This document shows positions 6,654 through 13,614 of a stretch of DNA of 23,325 bases, piece by piece. Made by a program: the position numbers and the translations under genes. The notes beneath the pieces were generated by a model. It had not been told where the DNA came from and made no database searches. It worked only from the letters and a program-made list of their open reading frames with translations. Location: the NCBI GenBank assembly GCA_000193795.2, contig AEPI01000008.1, positions 1-23,325 on the forward strand. Direction: 5' to 3'. This DNA comes from Neisseria lactamica NS19. Its GTDB lineage: Bacteria > Pseudomonadota > Gammaproteobacteria > Burkholderiales > Neisseriaceae. Each line of letters starts with the position of its first letter. The stretch's first letter is position 1.

Positions 6654-6938
6654 TTACTTAATTACTGCTCTTTGTGTTTCTGCTCTCTTTTGCCTACGAC
6701 GTATTTCAGATAAACGTATTAGTCCTTTATCATTCATACATTGTTCTACTAATATTGAACCACCATTCCACATATATTTGTCAGAACATTCTTTCCACGC
6801 AGCATCTGCTTTGGCTTGACTAACATGGCTACCTCTTGCCCAGTCATCATGAGGAATGCCGCCACTCATTCCATATTCAAGCCCATAGCATCCAGATAGT
6901 ATGCAGCTAGTAAACAATGTAATAGTGATTACTTTCAT
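6654..6938 (-). CDS. Small AT-rich lipoprotein gene, unknown function
   Basis: The 94-residue product has a clear lipoprotein signal (MKVITITLFTSCILSGC, lipobox LSGC, Cys17) and a strong ribosome site AAGGAG seven bases before the ATG. The mature part has two more Cys (KECSDK and EQCMND), a SQAKADAAW stretch, and a very basic C-terminal tail. Hand count over 6661-6940 gives about 39% GC, well below the flanking genes, which suggests later acquisition. It follows glmU by 49 bp on the same strand, and both genes end in the same 8-mer (TGTTACTT on the plus strand, 6652-6659 and 6986-6993). I do not recognise a family. Confidence 0.8.
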   Translation of the reverse strand: MKVITITLFTSCILSGCYGLEYGMSGGIPHDDWARGSHVSQAKADAAWKECSDKYMWNGGSILVEQCMNDKGLIRLSEIRRRQKRAETQRAVIK

Positions 6939-6987
6939 TTTTTTACTCCTTGTTCTTTATATTTATCAGAAATATTTGGAATACCTG

Positions 6988-8367
6988 TTACTTCGCTAAA
7001 TTGCTTGTTTTTTCGGGACGCTTCCAGCCTTCGATGACGGTTTGGCGGGAGCGGGCGAGGGCGAGTTTGTTGTCTTCGACGTTGCGGGTAATCGTGCTGC
7101 CCGCTCCAGTGGTTACTTTGTTGCCGATTTTGACGGGGGAGACCAGTACGCAGTTTGAACCGATGCGGACTTCGTCGCCGATGACGGTTTTGTGTTTGTG
7201 CACGCCGTCGTAGTTGGCAATAATCGTACCTGCGCCGAAGTTGGTTTTGCTGCCGACTTCGGCGTCGCCTATGTAGGTGAGGTGGTTGGCTTTGGTGCCT
7301 TTGCCGATGGCGGCGTTTTTGATTTCGACGAAGTTGCCGATGTGTACGTCATTAGCCAGTTTGGCTTGCGGACGCAAACGGGCGTATGGGCCGATTCGGT
7401 TGTTTTCGCCGATTTCGCAACCTTCAAAATGGGAGAATGGGGCGATTTTGGTGTTGGCACCGATTTTGGCGTTTTTGATCACGCAGTTTGCGCCGATTTC
7501 GACGTTGTCGCCGAGTTCGACTTCGCCTTCAAAGATACAGTTCGCATCAATGACGACATCTTGCCCGTGTTTCAGACGGCCTCTTAAGTCGAAGCGGGCC
7601 GGGTCGCGCAGGGTTACTCCTGCTTTGAGCAATTCTTGCGCCTGTCCGGTTTGGAAGATGCGTTCGAGTTCGGCGAGCTGGCGTTTGTTGTTCACGCCGG
7701 CGGCGAGGTGGGAGGCGCGGACTTGGACGGGATGGACTTTAATGCCGTCGGCAACGGCTTTGGCGATGAGGTCGGTCAGATAGTATTCGCCTTGGGCGTT
7801 GTTGCTGGAAAGGCTGTTCAACCAAGTTTCGAGTTTGGCATTGGGCAGAACCAAAATGCCGGTATTGATTTCTTTCACGGCTTTTTGGGCGGCGTTTGCG
7901 TCTTTTTCTTCGACAATGGCGGTTACGCTGCCTTGGCTGTCGCGGATGATGCGACCCAAGCCTGCCGGGTCGGCGGGAACGTCGGTCAACAGGCCGACTT
8001 CGCCGCCGGCGGCTTCGAGCAGGGTTTCGAGGGTTTCAACGTCAATCAGGGGAACGTCGCCGTACAGCACCAGCGTGCGGCCTGCGGCGGCAAGGTGGGG
8101 CAGGGCGGTTTTGACGGCGTGGCCGGTGCCGAGCTGTTCGGTTTGTTCAACCCAAACGACATCGCGTTTGACGGTGTTCAAGACTTGGTCTTTGCCGTGT
8201 CCGATGACGACGCAGATGTTTTGCGGATTCAGCGCGGCGGCGGTGTCGATAACGCGCCCGAGCATTGTTTCGCCGCCGATTTCGTGCAAAACCTTGGGCT
8301 TTTGCGAATACATACGCGTGCCTTTGCCGGCGGCGAGGATGACGATGTTTAAAGTGTTGTGCGGCAT
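6988..8367 (-). CDS. glmU: Bifunctional N-acetylglucosamine-1-P uridyltransferase / glucosamine-1-P acetyltransferase
   Basis: GlmU makes UDP-GlcNAc, the precursor of peptidoglycan, lipid A and neisserial LOS, in the cytosol. The 459-residue length matches the family. The N-terminal pyrophosphorylase domain has the nucleotide signature LAAGKGTRM (11-19), GTGHAVKTA, and YGDVPLI. The C-terminal left-handed beta-helix acetyltransferase follows from about residue 250, with hexapeptide-type repeats (ANCIFEGEVELGDNVEIG), NHLTYIGD, and GAGTIIANYDG. Start 8367 (MPHNTLNIV) is preceded by AGGAAAA; the upstream in-frame ATG at 8412 lies inside a DUS and is rejected. An AG-type DUS is embedded at 7571-7582. 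Confidence 0.98.
   Translation of the reverse strand: MPHNTLNIVILAAGKGTRMYSQKPKVLHEIGGETMLGRVIDTAAALNPQNICVVIGHGKDQVLNTVKRDVVWVEQTEQLGTGHAVKTALPHLAAAGRTLVLYGDVPLIDVETLETLLEAAGGEVGLLTDVPADPAGLGRIIRDSQGSVTAIVEEKDANAAQKAVKEINTGILVLPNAKLETWLNSLSSNNAQGEYYLTDLIAKAVADGIKVHPVQVRASHLAAGVNNKRQLAELERIFQTGQAQELLKAGVTLRDPARFDLRGRLKHGQDVVIDANCIFEGEVELGDNVEIGANCVIKNAKIGANTKIAPFSHFEGCEIGENNRIGPYARLRPQAKLANDVHIGNFVEIKNAAIGKGTKANHLTYIGDAEVGSKTNFGAGTIIANYDGVHKHKTVIGDEVRIGSNCVLVSPVKIGNKVTTGAGSTITRNVEDNKLALARSRQTVIEGWKRPEKTSNLAK
7571..7582 (-). repeat. AG-type DUS variant inside glmU
   Basis: The minus strand reads AGGCCGTCTGAA, the 10-mer DUS core with the commensal-type AG prefix, within coding sequence. Confidence 0.8.
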
Positions 8368-8383
8368 AGCGTTTTCCTGTGAG

Positions 8384-8412
8384 ATGCCGTCTGAAAGGGC
8401 TTCAGACGGCAT
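8384..8412 (-). terminator. DUS inverted-pair terminator
   Basis: ATGCCGTCTGAA (8384-8395) pairs with TTCAGACGGCAT (8401-8412) around a 5-nt loop. It lies 10 bases past the stop of the lipoprotein gene 8422-8694 and just before glmU, separating the two. Confidence 0.8.
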
Positions 8413-8421
8413 CGGGCGGGT

Positions 8422-8694
8422 TTATCGGTTTTGAAACTTCGGTTTTTGCCAGTTCTGTCCGCGTACGCCTTGTTCAGAACCGTCTGTTTGGTCGGGCAAC
8501 ACGGCATGGCGTTCGGGGCGGTATTGGTTGTAGTTCATATTTTTCGAGTAGCTGCCGTCTTGGTAATAAACGGGCGTTCCGGCGGGATATTTTTGACGGA
8601 CGGCGGTTTTGCCGCTGCCGTCTTGATAAGTTTCCCACGCGCAGCCCGACAAAAGGGCGGCGGCGGCCGTTAGGATAAGGAAGGTTTTACGCAT
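8422..8694 (-). CDS. Small hypothetical lipoprotein
   Basis: The 90-residue product begins MRKTFLILTAAAALLSGC with lipobox LSGC and Cys18. The mature part is hydrophilic, rich in Gly, Tyr, Gln and Asn, with YQDGSGKTAVRQKYPAG and a later YYQDGSYSKN, an approximate repeat of YQDGS. It lacks hydrophobic segments after the signal. Start 8694 is chosen because the upstream extension to 8769 would bury the signal peptide. It lies upstream of glmU on the same strand, separated by the DUS terminator. I recognise no functional family. Confidence 0.8.
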   Translation of the reverse strand: MRKTFLILTAAAALLSGCAWETYQDGSGKTAVRQKYPAGTPVYYQDGSYSKNMNYNQYRPERHAVLPDQTDGSEQGVRGQNWQKPKFQNR

Positions 8695-8851
8695 AGCTTT
8701 CTTTCGTATTTTCGGGGTTTGTGCGGGTATTGTAATGATTTTGGCGGCGTTCTGACAAAGTTTCTGCATACCGCGCCGGCATTGTGCGGCGCGTTGTCGG
8801 TATCGGATAGCCGCAAGACCGGATTTTCTTGCATTTCAAACCGTGAAAATT

Positions 8852-8860
8852 TGTTAGAAT
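8852..8860 (+). promoter_or_regulatory. Extended -10 promoter for the thiB-like gene
   Basis: TG-T-TAGAAT is an extended -10 element; a TTGCAT upstream (8829-8834) is spaced 20 nt, so the -35 contact is probably weak. Transcription would start near 8867, about 26 bases before the ATG, with AGAGGAGGA as ribosome site. Confidence 0.45.
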
Positions 8861-8892
8861 GTTATTTTACAGCGAATAGAGGAGGACTCGGA

Positions 8893-9894
8893 ATGAAACG
8901 GAAAATTTGGCTGCTGCCGCTGCTGGCGGTTTCGGCATACCTGCAGGCGCAGACGGAAGTCAGGCTGGCGGTGCATAAGTCGTTCAGCCTGCCCAAAGGG
9001 CTGATTGCGCGTTTCGAGCGGGCAAACGATGCGAAGGTGTCGATTATTCAGGCGGGCGGCGCGAACGAAATGCTCAACAAACTGATTTTAAGCCGTGCCA
9101 ACCCGATTGCCGACGCGGTGTACGGCTTGGACAACGCCAATATCGGCAAGGCGCGGGAAATGGGTATTTTGGCGGCGGCGCAACCCGGATCCGCCCCCGT
9201 CGCGGTCGGGCTGCCTTCGGCTTTGGCGGTCGATTACGGCTATGTGTCCGTCAATTACGACAAAAAATGGTTTGAAGGCAAAAAGCTGCCCCTGCCGCAA
9301 ACCCTGCAGGATTTGACCCGCCCTGAATATAAAAACCTATTGGTCGTGCCTTCCCCCGCCACGTCGTCCCCGGGCTTGGGCTTCCTGATGGCGAACATCA
9401 GCGGCCTGGGCGAAGAAGGCGCGTTCAAATGGTGGGAAAAAATGCGGCAGAACGGCGTGAAGGTCGCCAAAGGCTGGAGCGAGGCGTATTACACCGACTT
9501 TTCGCACAACGGCGGCGCGTATCCGCTGGTGGTCGGTTATGCCGCCAGCCCGGCGGCGGAAGTGTATTTTTCCAAAGGCAAATACAGCGAGCCGCCGACG
9601 GGCAACCTGTTTTTAAAAGGCGGCGTATTCCGTCAGGTTGAAGGCGCGGCGGTCTTGAAGGGCGCGAAGCAGCCGGCATTGGCGGCAAAACTGGTGCAAT
9701 GGCTGCAAAGTCGGGAAGTGCAGCAGGCGGTTCCGTCCGAAATGTGGGTTTATCCCGCCGTCAAAAACACGCGCCTGCCCGACGTGTTCCGCTTCGCCCA
9801 AGCTCCGACGCACACCACCGCCCCCGCGCAGCGCGATATTGATGCGAAGCAGCGCGGATGGGTTTCCCGTTGGATCCGTACCGTTTTAAAATAA
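8893..9894 (+). CDS. thiB: ThiB/TbpA-like ABC transporter periplasmic substrate-binding protein
   Basis: The 333-residue protein has a cleavable signal peptide (MKRKIWLLPLLAVSAYLQAQ) and ThiB-family landmarks in order: ADAVYGLDN, DYGYVSVNYDK, TSSPGLGFLM, KGWSEAYYTDF, YAASPA and MWVYPAV. These align with E. coli ThiB, the periplasmic thiamine/TPP-binding protein, but iron-binding relatives share the fold, so the ligand is a family-based guess. AGAGGAGGA precedes ATG 8893; the 58-codon upstream extension has no signal peptide and is rejected. No ThiP permease or ThiQ ATPase lies next to it, so partners must be elsewhere. A terminator follows at 9903-9944. Confidence 0.8.
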   Translation: MKRKIWLLPLLAVSAYLQAQTEVRLAVHKSFSLPKGLIARFERANDAKVSIIQAGGANEMLNKLILSRANPIADAVYGLDNANIGKAREMGILAAAQPGSAPVAVGLPSALAVDYGYVSVNYDKKWFEGKKLPLPQTLQDLTRPEYKNLLVVPSPATSSPGLGFLMANISGLGEEGAFKWWEKMRQNGVKVAKGWSEAYYTDFSHNGGAYPLVVGYAASPAAEVYFSKGKYSEPPTGNLFLKGGVFRQVEGAAVLKGAKQPALAAKLVQWLQSREVQQAVPSEMWVYPAVKNTRLPDVFRFAQAPTHTTAPAQRDIDAKQRGWVSRWIRTVLK

Positions 9895-9902
9895 GCAAAT
9901 AC

Positions 9903-9944
9903 GCCGCTTTGCCGTGCGGTTTCAGACGGCATTGCGGCTTTTTT
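9903..9944 (+). terminator. Terminator with a single DUS in its stem
   Basis: GCCGC (9903-9907) pairs with GCGGC (9934-9938), and GCCGT (9911-9915) pairs with ACGGC (9926-9930), followed by six T (9939-9944). A full DUS (minus strand, 9921-9932) supplies part of the 3' arm, so one uptake sequence does double duty. Confidence 0.75.
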
Positions 9945-9983
9945 GTTCCGTTTTGCCGTCAATTTTAATCAAGAGGAAAAACA

Positions 9984-10832
9984 ATGGACTTCAAACAATT
10001 TGATTTTTTACACCTGATGAGAGCTTCCGGCTGGGAGCATCTGGCTGAAAAGGCGTGGGCGTTCGGGCTGAACCTTGCCGCCGCGCTGCTTATTTTCCTG
10101 ATTGGGAAATGGGCGGCGAAACGCATTGTCGCCGTGATGAGGGCGGCGATGACGCGCGCGCAGGTCGATGCCACGCTGATTAGTTTTTTGTGTAATGTTG
10201 CCAATATCGGCTTATTGATTTTGGTGATTATTGCCGCATTGGGCAGATTGGGCGTTTCCACGACCTCTGTAACCGCCTTAATCGGCGGCGCGGGTTTGGC
10301 GGTGGCGTTGTCCCTGAAAGACCAACTGTCCAATTTTGCCGCCGGCGCGCTGATTATCCTGTTCCGCCCGTTCAAAGTCGGCGACTTTATCCGCGTCGGC
10401 GGTTTTGAAGGACATGTCCGGGAAATCAAGATGGTGCAGACTTCTTTGCGGACGACCGACAACGAAGAAGTCGTGCTGCCCAACAGCGTGGTGATGGGCA
10501 ACAGCATCGTCAACCGTTCCACTCTGCCGCTTTGCCGCGCCCAAGTGATAGTCGGCGTTGATTACAACTGCGATTTGAAAGTGGCGAAAGAGGCGGTGTT
10601 GAAAGCCGCCACCGAACACCCCTTGTGCGTTCAAAACGAAGAGCGGCAGGCAGCCGCCTACATCACCGCCTTGGGCGACAATGCCATCGAAATCACATTA
10701 TGGGCTTGGGCAAACGAAGCAGACCGCTGGACGCTGCAATGCGATTTGAACGAACAAGTGGTCGAAAACCTCCGCAAAGTCAATATCAACATCCCGTTCC
10801 CGCAACGCGACATACACATCATCAATTCTTAA
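9984..10832 (+). CDS. mscS: MscS-family small-conductance mechanosensitive channel
   Basis: The 282-residue inner-membrane protein opens under membrane tension to release solutes during hypo-osmotic shock. Three hydrophobic segments precede the cytoplasmic domain. The third carries the Gly/Ala-rich pore helix GGAGLAVALSLKDQLSNFAAG (about 104-124). The beta domain follows with FKVGDFIRVGG and the LPNS motif, then the C-terminal alpha/beta region. Length is close to E. coli MscS (286). AGAGGAAAA precedes the ATG. A DUS starts immediately after its stop and separates it by 26 bp from the CinA-type gene on the same strand. Confidence 0.95.
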   Translation: MDFKQFDFLHLMRASGWEHLAEKAWAFGLNLAAALLIFLIGKWAAKRIVAVMRAAMTRAQVDATLISFLCNVANIGLLILVIIAALGRLGVSTTSVTALIGGAGLAVALSLKDQLSNFAAGALIILFRPFKVGDFIRVGGFEGHVREIKMVQTSLRTTDNEEVVLPNSVVMGNSIVNRSTLPLCRAQVIVGVDYNCDLKVAKEAVLKAATEHPLCVQNEERQAAAYITALGDNAIEITLWAWANEADRWTLQCDLNEQVVENLRKVNINIPFPQRDIHIINS

Positions 10833-10844
10833 ATGCCGTCTGAA
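10833..10844 (+). repeat. DNA uptake sequence between mscS and pncC
   Basis: A perfect 12-mer begins at the base after the mscS TAA and is unpaired. Confidence 0.9.
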
Positions 10845-10858
10845 AGGGGAGTGGAAAA

Positions 10859-11344
10859 ATGGACGCGCTGCACGCCATCGCCCGAAGCCTGACGAAAAAC
10901 CGTCAAACCGTAAGCTGTGCCGAATCCTGTACGGGCGGAATGCTTGCCGCCGCATTCACAAGCGTTGCAGGCAGTTCGCAATGGTTTGAACAAAGTTTCG
11001 TAACATACAGCAACCGGGCCAAAGAAGAACGTTTGGGCGTATCGCCGGCAACCCTGCTCGAATACGGCGCGGTCAGCCGCCAAACCGTCCGCGAAATGGC
11101 GCGCGGTGCAAAAGCGGCGGCGCGGGCGGATTACGCCGTCGGTATTTCCGGCATTGCCGGTCCGGGCGGCGGCAGCGAAAGCAAACCCGTCGGTACGGTT
11201 TGGTTCGGGTTTGCCTTTCCAGGCGGAAGTTGCGAAGAAATGCGCCGTTTTGACGGCAACCGCGAATCTGTCCGCGCGCAGGCCGTCGCCTTCGCATTGG
11301 AAAGGTTGGCGGGGCTGATTGAAAGCGGCGGCGATGCCGTCTGA
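10859..11344 (+). CDS. pncC: CinA C-terminal domain protein (NMN amidohydrolase, PncC type)
   Basis: At 161 residues this is the stand-alone CinA C-terminal domain, which in E. coli (PncC/YgaD) deamidates nicotinamide mononucleotide to NaMN for NAD salvage. Family motifs are visible: CAESCTGGMLAA near residues 20-31, TYSNRAKEERLGV, and GISGIAGPGGGSESKPVGTVW (about 95-115). The N-terminal COG1058 domain of full-length CinA is absent. GGGGAGTGG precedes the ATG. The stop codon TGA (11342-11344) lies inside a DUS, so the uptake sequence encodes the C-terminus. Confidence 0.93.
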   Translation: MDALHAIARSLTKNRQTVSCAESCTGGMLAAAFTSVAGSSQWFEQSFVTYSNRAKEERLGVSPATLLEYGAVSRQTVREMARGAKAAARADYAVGISGIAGPGGGSESKPVGTVWFGFAFPGGSCEEMRRFDGNRESVRAQAVAFALERLAGLIESGGDAV

Positions 11345-11345
11345 A
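11334..11345 (+). repeat. DNA uptake sequence overlapping the pncC stop codon
   Basis: A perfect 12-mer encodes Asp-Ala-Val and supplies the TGA stop of pncC. It is unpaired. Confidence 0.9.
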
Positions 11346-11399
11346 ACGGCTTTTAATCGAGTTTAAAACTTATTTCGGCATATGTTTGCCGGAGGCAGT

Positions 11400-11424
11400 A
11401 AAAAACCGCCCTGAGGCGGGCGGT
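11400..11424 (-). terminator. Rho-independent terminator of the 11428-11703 gene
   Basis: ACCGCCC (11405-11411) pairs with GGGCGGT (11418-11424) around TGAGGC, and on the minus strand a run of six T follows (11400-11405). It starts three bases past the stop of the small membrane protein gene. Confidence 0.85.
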
Positions 11425-11427
11425 CGT

Positions 11428-11703
11428 TTACAAGAATGAAACAGCAATTTTAGCGATACAGATATACGGTAAAAACCTCAAGCGGCGGTCTGTTCTACAG
11501 TCAAACCACATCATTGCCAATACAAAGCATACAGCCCATATACCCCAAGATGTTTCCGACAACAGCATACGGATGGTTTTACCGTCGGTAATCAGCAGCA
11601 GGAGCGTAAACGGCAATGACCCCAATAATGCCGCCCATCTGTTTTTGGCAAAGGGAAGGCGTTGGTCGAGAAAGAACAGAAAGTCGATGATTTTTTCCAG
11701 CAT
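11428..11703 (-). CDS. Small hypothetical membrane protein
   Basis: The 91-residue product has two hydrophobic segments, about residues 25-40 (ALLGSLPFTLLLLI) and 53-67 (WGIWAVCFVLAMMWF), with a basic stretch RTDRRLR after the second. It looks like a two-helix inner-membrane protein. A rho-independent terminator directly after the stop supports a real gene. The weak point is the start: no good ribosome site precedes ATG 11703. I recognise no family. It lies between pncC and msrAB and reads away from pncC toward it. Confidence 0.6.
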   Translation of the reverse strand: MLEKIIDFLFFLDQRLPFAKNRWAALLGSLPFTLLLLITDGKTIRMLLSETSWGIWAVCFVLAMMWFDCRTDRRLRFLPYICIAKIAVSFL

Positions 11704-11818
11704 AAGCTATCAGATTCCCATAAGCTCCATCTCTAAAGCCGACCGCCAATTCAATGCGGCGGCAGCTATACAAACACGATAGTGCCTGTCTTTTACTTCG
11801 GGGCTAATAAAAACAAAT

Positions 11819-11837
11819 ACGCCAAATTTGCGTTTTT
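11819..11837 (-). terminator. Weak AT-flanked hairpin downstream of msrAB
   Basis: ACGC (11819-11822) and GCGT (11830-11833) form a short stem, extended after one mismatch by AAA/TTT, with T-rich sequence on both strands. Together with a GGTTTC/GAAACC dyad at 11848-11868 it is the only terminator candidate after msrAB. I see no gene in 11704-11900. Confidence 0.4.
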
Positions 11838-11900
11838 AGCGTGTTTCGGTTTCAGGCAGGGCGAAACCGCCGACACCCTGCTCGACCGTCTGTCAGCCGT

Positions 11901-13469
11901 TTATTTCACTTTACCTTTCAACGCGCCGTAGCCTGCCGCGTCCATTTGTTCCAGCGGGATGAATTTCAAACTTGCGCCGTTGATGCAGTAGCGCAGTCCG
12001 CCTTTGTCGCGCGGGCCGTCGGGGAAGACGTGTCCCAAGTGCGAATCGGCGGCGTGGCTTCTGACTTCGGTGCGGCGCATATTGAAGCTGAAATCGTCGT
12101 GTTCGGTAACGGATTTTGCATCAATCGGTCGCGTGAAGCTCGGCCAGCCGCAGCCGGAATCGTATTTGTCGGCGGAGCTGAACAAAGGTTCGCCGCTGAC
12201 AACGTCCACATAAATGCCGGGTTTGAATAAGTGGTCGTATTCGTGGCTGAAGGCGTATTCGGTCGCGCTGTGTTGGGTAACTTGGTATTGCTCTTCGGTC
12301 AGGATGCGTTTGAGTTCGGCATCACTGGGTTTTTTATACGTTGCCGCGTCGAAGCCTTTGCCTTGCGGGGCGGCTTTGCTTTTGCCCGGCAGCGGTTCGT
12401 CGGCTTTGCGGATGTCGATGTGGCAGTAGCCGTTGGGGTTTTTAATCAGGTAGTCCTGATGGTATTCCTCGGCGTCGTAGAAGTTTTTCAACGGCTCGTT
12501 TTCAACGACGAGGGGAAGTTTGTATTTTTGCTGTTCGCGTTTGAGGGCGGCGGCGATAACGGCTTTTTCGGCGGGGTCGGTGTAGTACACGCCGCTGCGG
12601 TATTGCGTGCCGGTGTCGTTGCCCTGTTTGTTGAGGCTGGTCGGATCGACGACGCGGAAATAATATTGCAGGATGTCGTCGAGGCTGAGTTTGTCGGCAT
12701 CGTAGGTAACTTTGACGGTCTCGGCGTGCCCCGTATGGCGGTAGGACACGTCTTCGTAGCTCGGATTTTTCGTGTTGCCGTTGGCGTAGCCGGATACCGC
12801 GTCAACCACGCCGTTTATGCGTTGGAAATAGGCTTCCAAGCCCCAGAAGCAGCCGCCGGCGAGGTAGATGGTGCGCGTGTTCATGATTTTTGAATCCTTT
12901 TTCTGTGTGTCGGGTTTGTAGAACGAATGTTTCAAACTGCCCAAATCGGCATTCGGGTCGCGGATTAATGCCAAAGCCTGCGCTTCGTTGATGCTGCCTT
13001 TGACGATGCGCTGCACGTCGCCGTCTTTACCGATTAACGCCCACGAGGGGTAAACGCTGATATTCAGGCTTTGGGCGATGGTGCCGCCGTTGTCGGTAAC
13101 GACGGGCAGCTTGGGATAGTTCAAACCGGCATACCATTTTTGGAAGTCGCCGTCTTTTTTCTCGTGCAGAAAGCCGGGGGACGCGACGGTAATCAGGTTG
13201 GCAGAACCGAATTTTGCATCCTGCGCCCATTTTTCGGTCTGCCCCAGTTCGGACAAACACAAAGGACACCAGCTCGCCCAGAATTTAATCAGGGTCGGTT
13301 TGTCTTTTTTCAAGTAAACGCCGGCGGGGCGGTTGTCTGCGGTTTTTAGACTGGACAAAGTATGCGGCACGGTCGCGGCTTCGGCATCTGCGGTTTTGGG
13401 CGAACACGCGCCCAGCGCAAACAGGCAGCCGAACTTGGCACAAAGGGAAAAGAAGGTACGGTGTTTCAT
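11901..13469 (-). CDS. msrAB: MsrA/MsrB methionine sulfoxide reductase with thioredoxin domain (PilB)
   Basis: The 522-residue three-domain envelope enzyme repairs oxidised methionine and matches neisserial PilB. A signal peptide ends in LGAC (Cys22), compatible with a lipoprotein. The thioredoxin-like domain (about 35-175) has the redox motif WCPLC (Cys68, Cys71) and recycles the other two domains. MsrA follows (about 198-355) with GCFWG (catalytic Cys207) and a resolving Cys349 in GYCH. MsrB is last (about 380-515) with Cys440 in SGCGWPSF and catalytic Cys495 in RYCINGAS. Length and order are those of the full neisserial protein. It diverges from ftsY (pilA); historically pilA/pilB were described as a regulator pair, later reassigned to FtsY and Msr. 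Confidence 0.97.
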   Translation of the reverse strand: MKHRTFFSLCAKFGCLFALGACSPKTADAEAATVPHTLSSLKTADNRPAGVYLKKDKPTLIKFWASWCPLCLSELGQTEKWAQDAKFGSANLITVASPGFLHEKKDGDFQKWYAGLNYPKLPVVTDNGGTIAQSLNISVYPSWALIGKDGDVQRIVKGSINEAQALALIRDPNADLGSLKHSFYKPDTQKKDSKIMNTRTIYLAGGCFWGLEAYFQRINGVVDAVSGYANGNTKNPSYEDVSYRHTGHAETVKVTYDADKLSLDDILQYYFRVVDPTSLNKQGNDTGTQYRSGVYYTDPAEKAVIAAALKREQQKYKLPLVVENEPLKNFYDAEEYHQDYLIKNPNGYCHIDIRKADEPLPGKSKAAPQGKGFDAATYKKPSDAELKRILTEEQYQVTQHSATEYAFSHEYDHLFKPGIYVDVVSGEPLFSSADKYDSGCGWPSFTRPIDAKSVTEHDDFSFNMRRTEVRSHAADSHLGHVFPDGPRDKGGLRYCINGASLKFIPLEQMDAAGYGALKGKVK

Positions 13470-13568
13470 TTTGATGTTTCCTGTGTGGACGGTTTGTATG
13501 ATTAGACGTTTGAGATGCCGAAACCTTACAGTCCGGATTTTCAGACAACCTTGCCGCGCAAAATACGC

Positions 13569-13574
13569 TACAAT
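13569..13574 (+). promoter_or_regulatory. Candidate -10 element of ftsY
   Basis: TACAAT lies 40 bases before the ftsY start in the 145-bp msrAB-ftsY divergent gap. No -35 hexamer at normal spacing is visible. A decayed DUS-like TTCAGACAAC lies nearby at about 13540. Confidence 0.3.
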
Positions 13575-13614
13575 ACGGTCTATTTCAAGTTTCTAAAATT
13601 AAAAGGAAAATTCA

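Noticed and set aside
8719..8892. 58-codon N-terminal extension of the thiB-like gene
   Set aside because: It overlaps the probable promoter and would bury the signal peptide; ATG 8893 has AGAGGAGGA upstream.
11579..11773. Alternative minus frame overlapping the 11428-11703 gene
   Set aside because: No ribosome site, no hydrophobic pattern, and the terminator fits the other frame; a frameshifted ancestor cannot be excluded.
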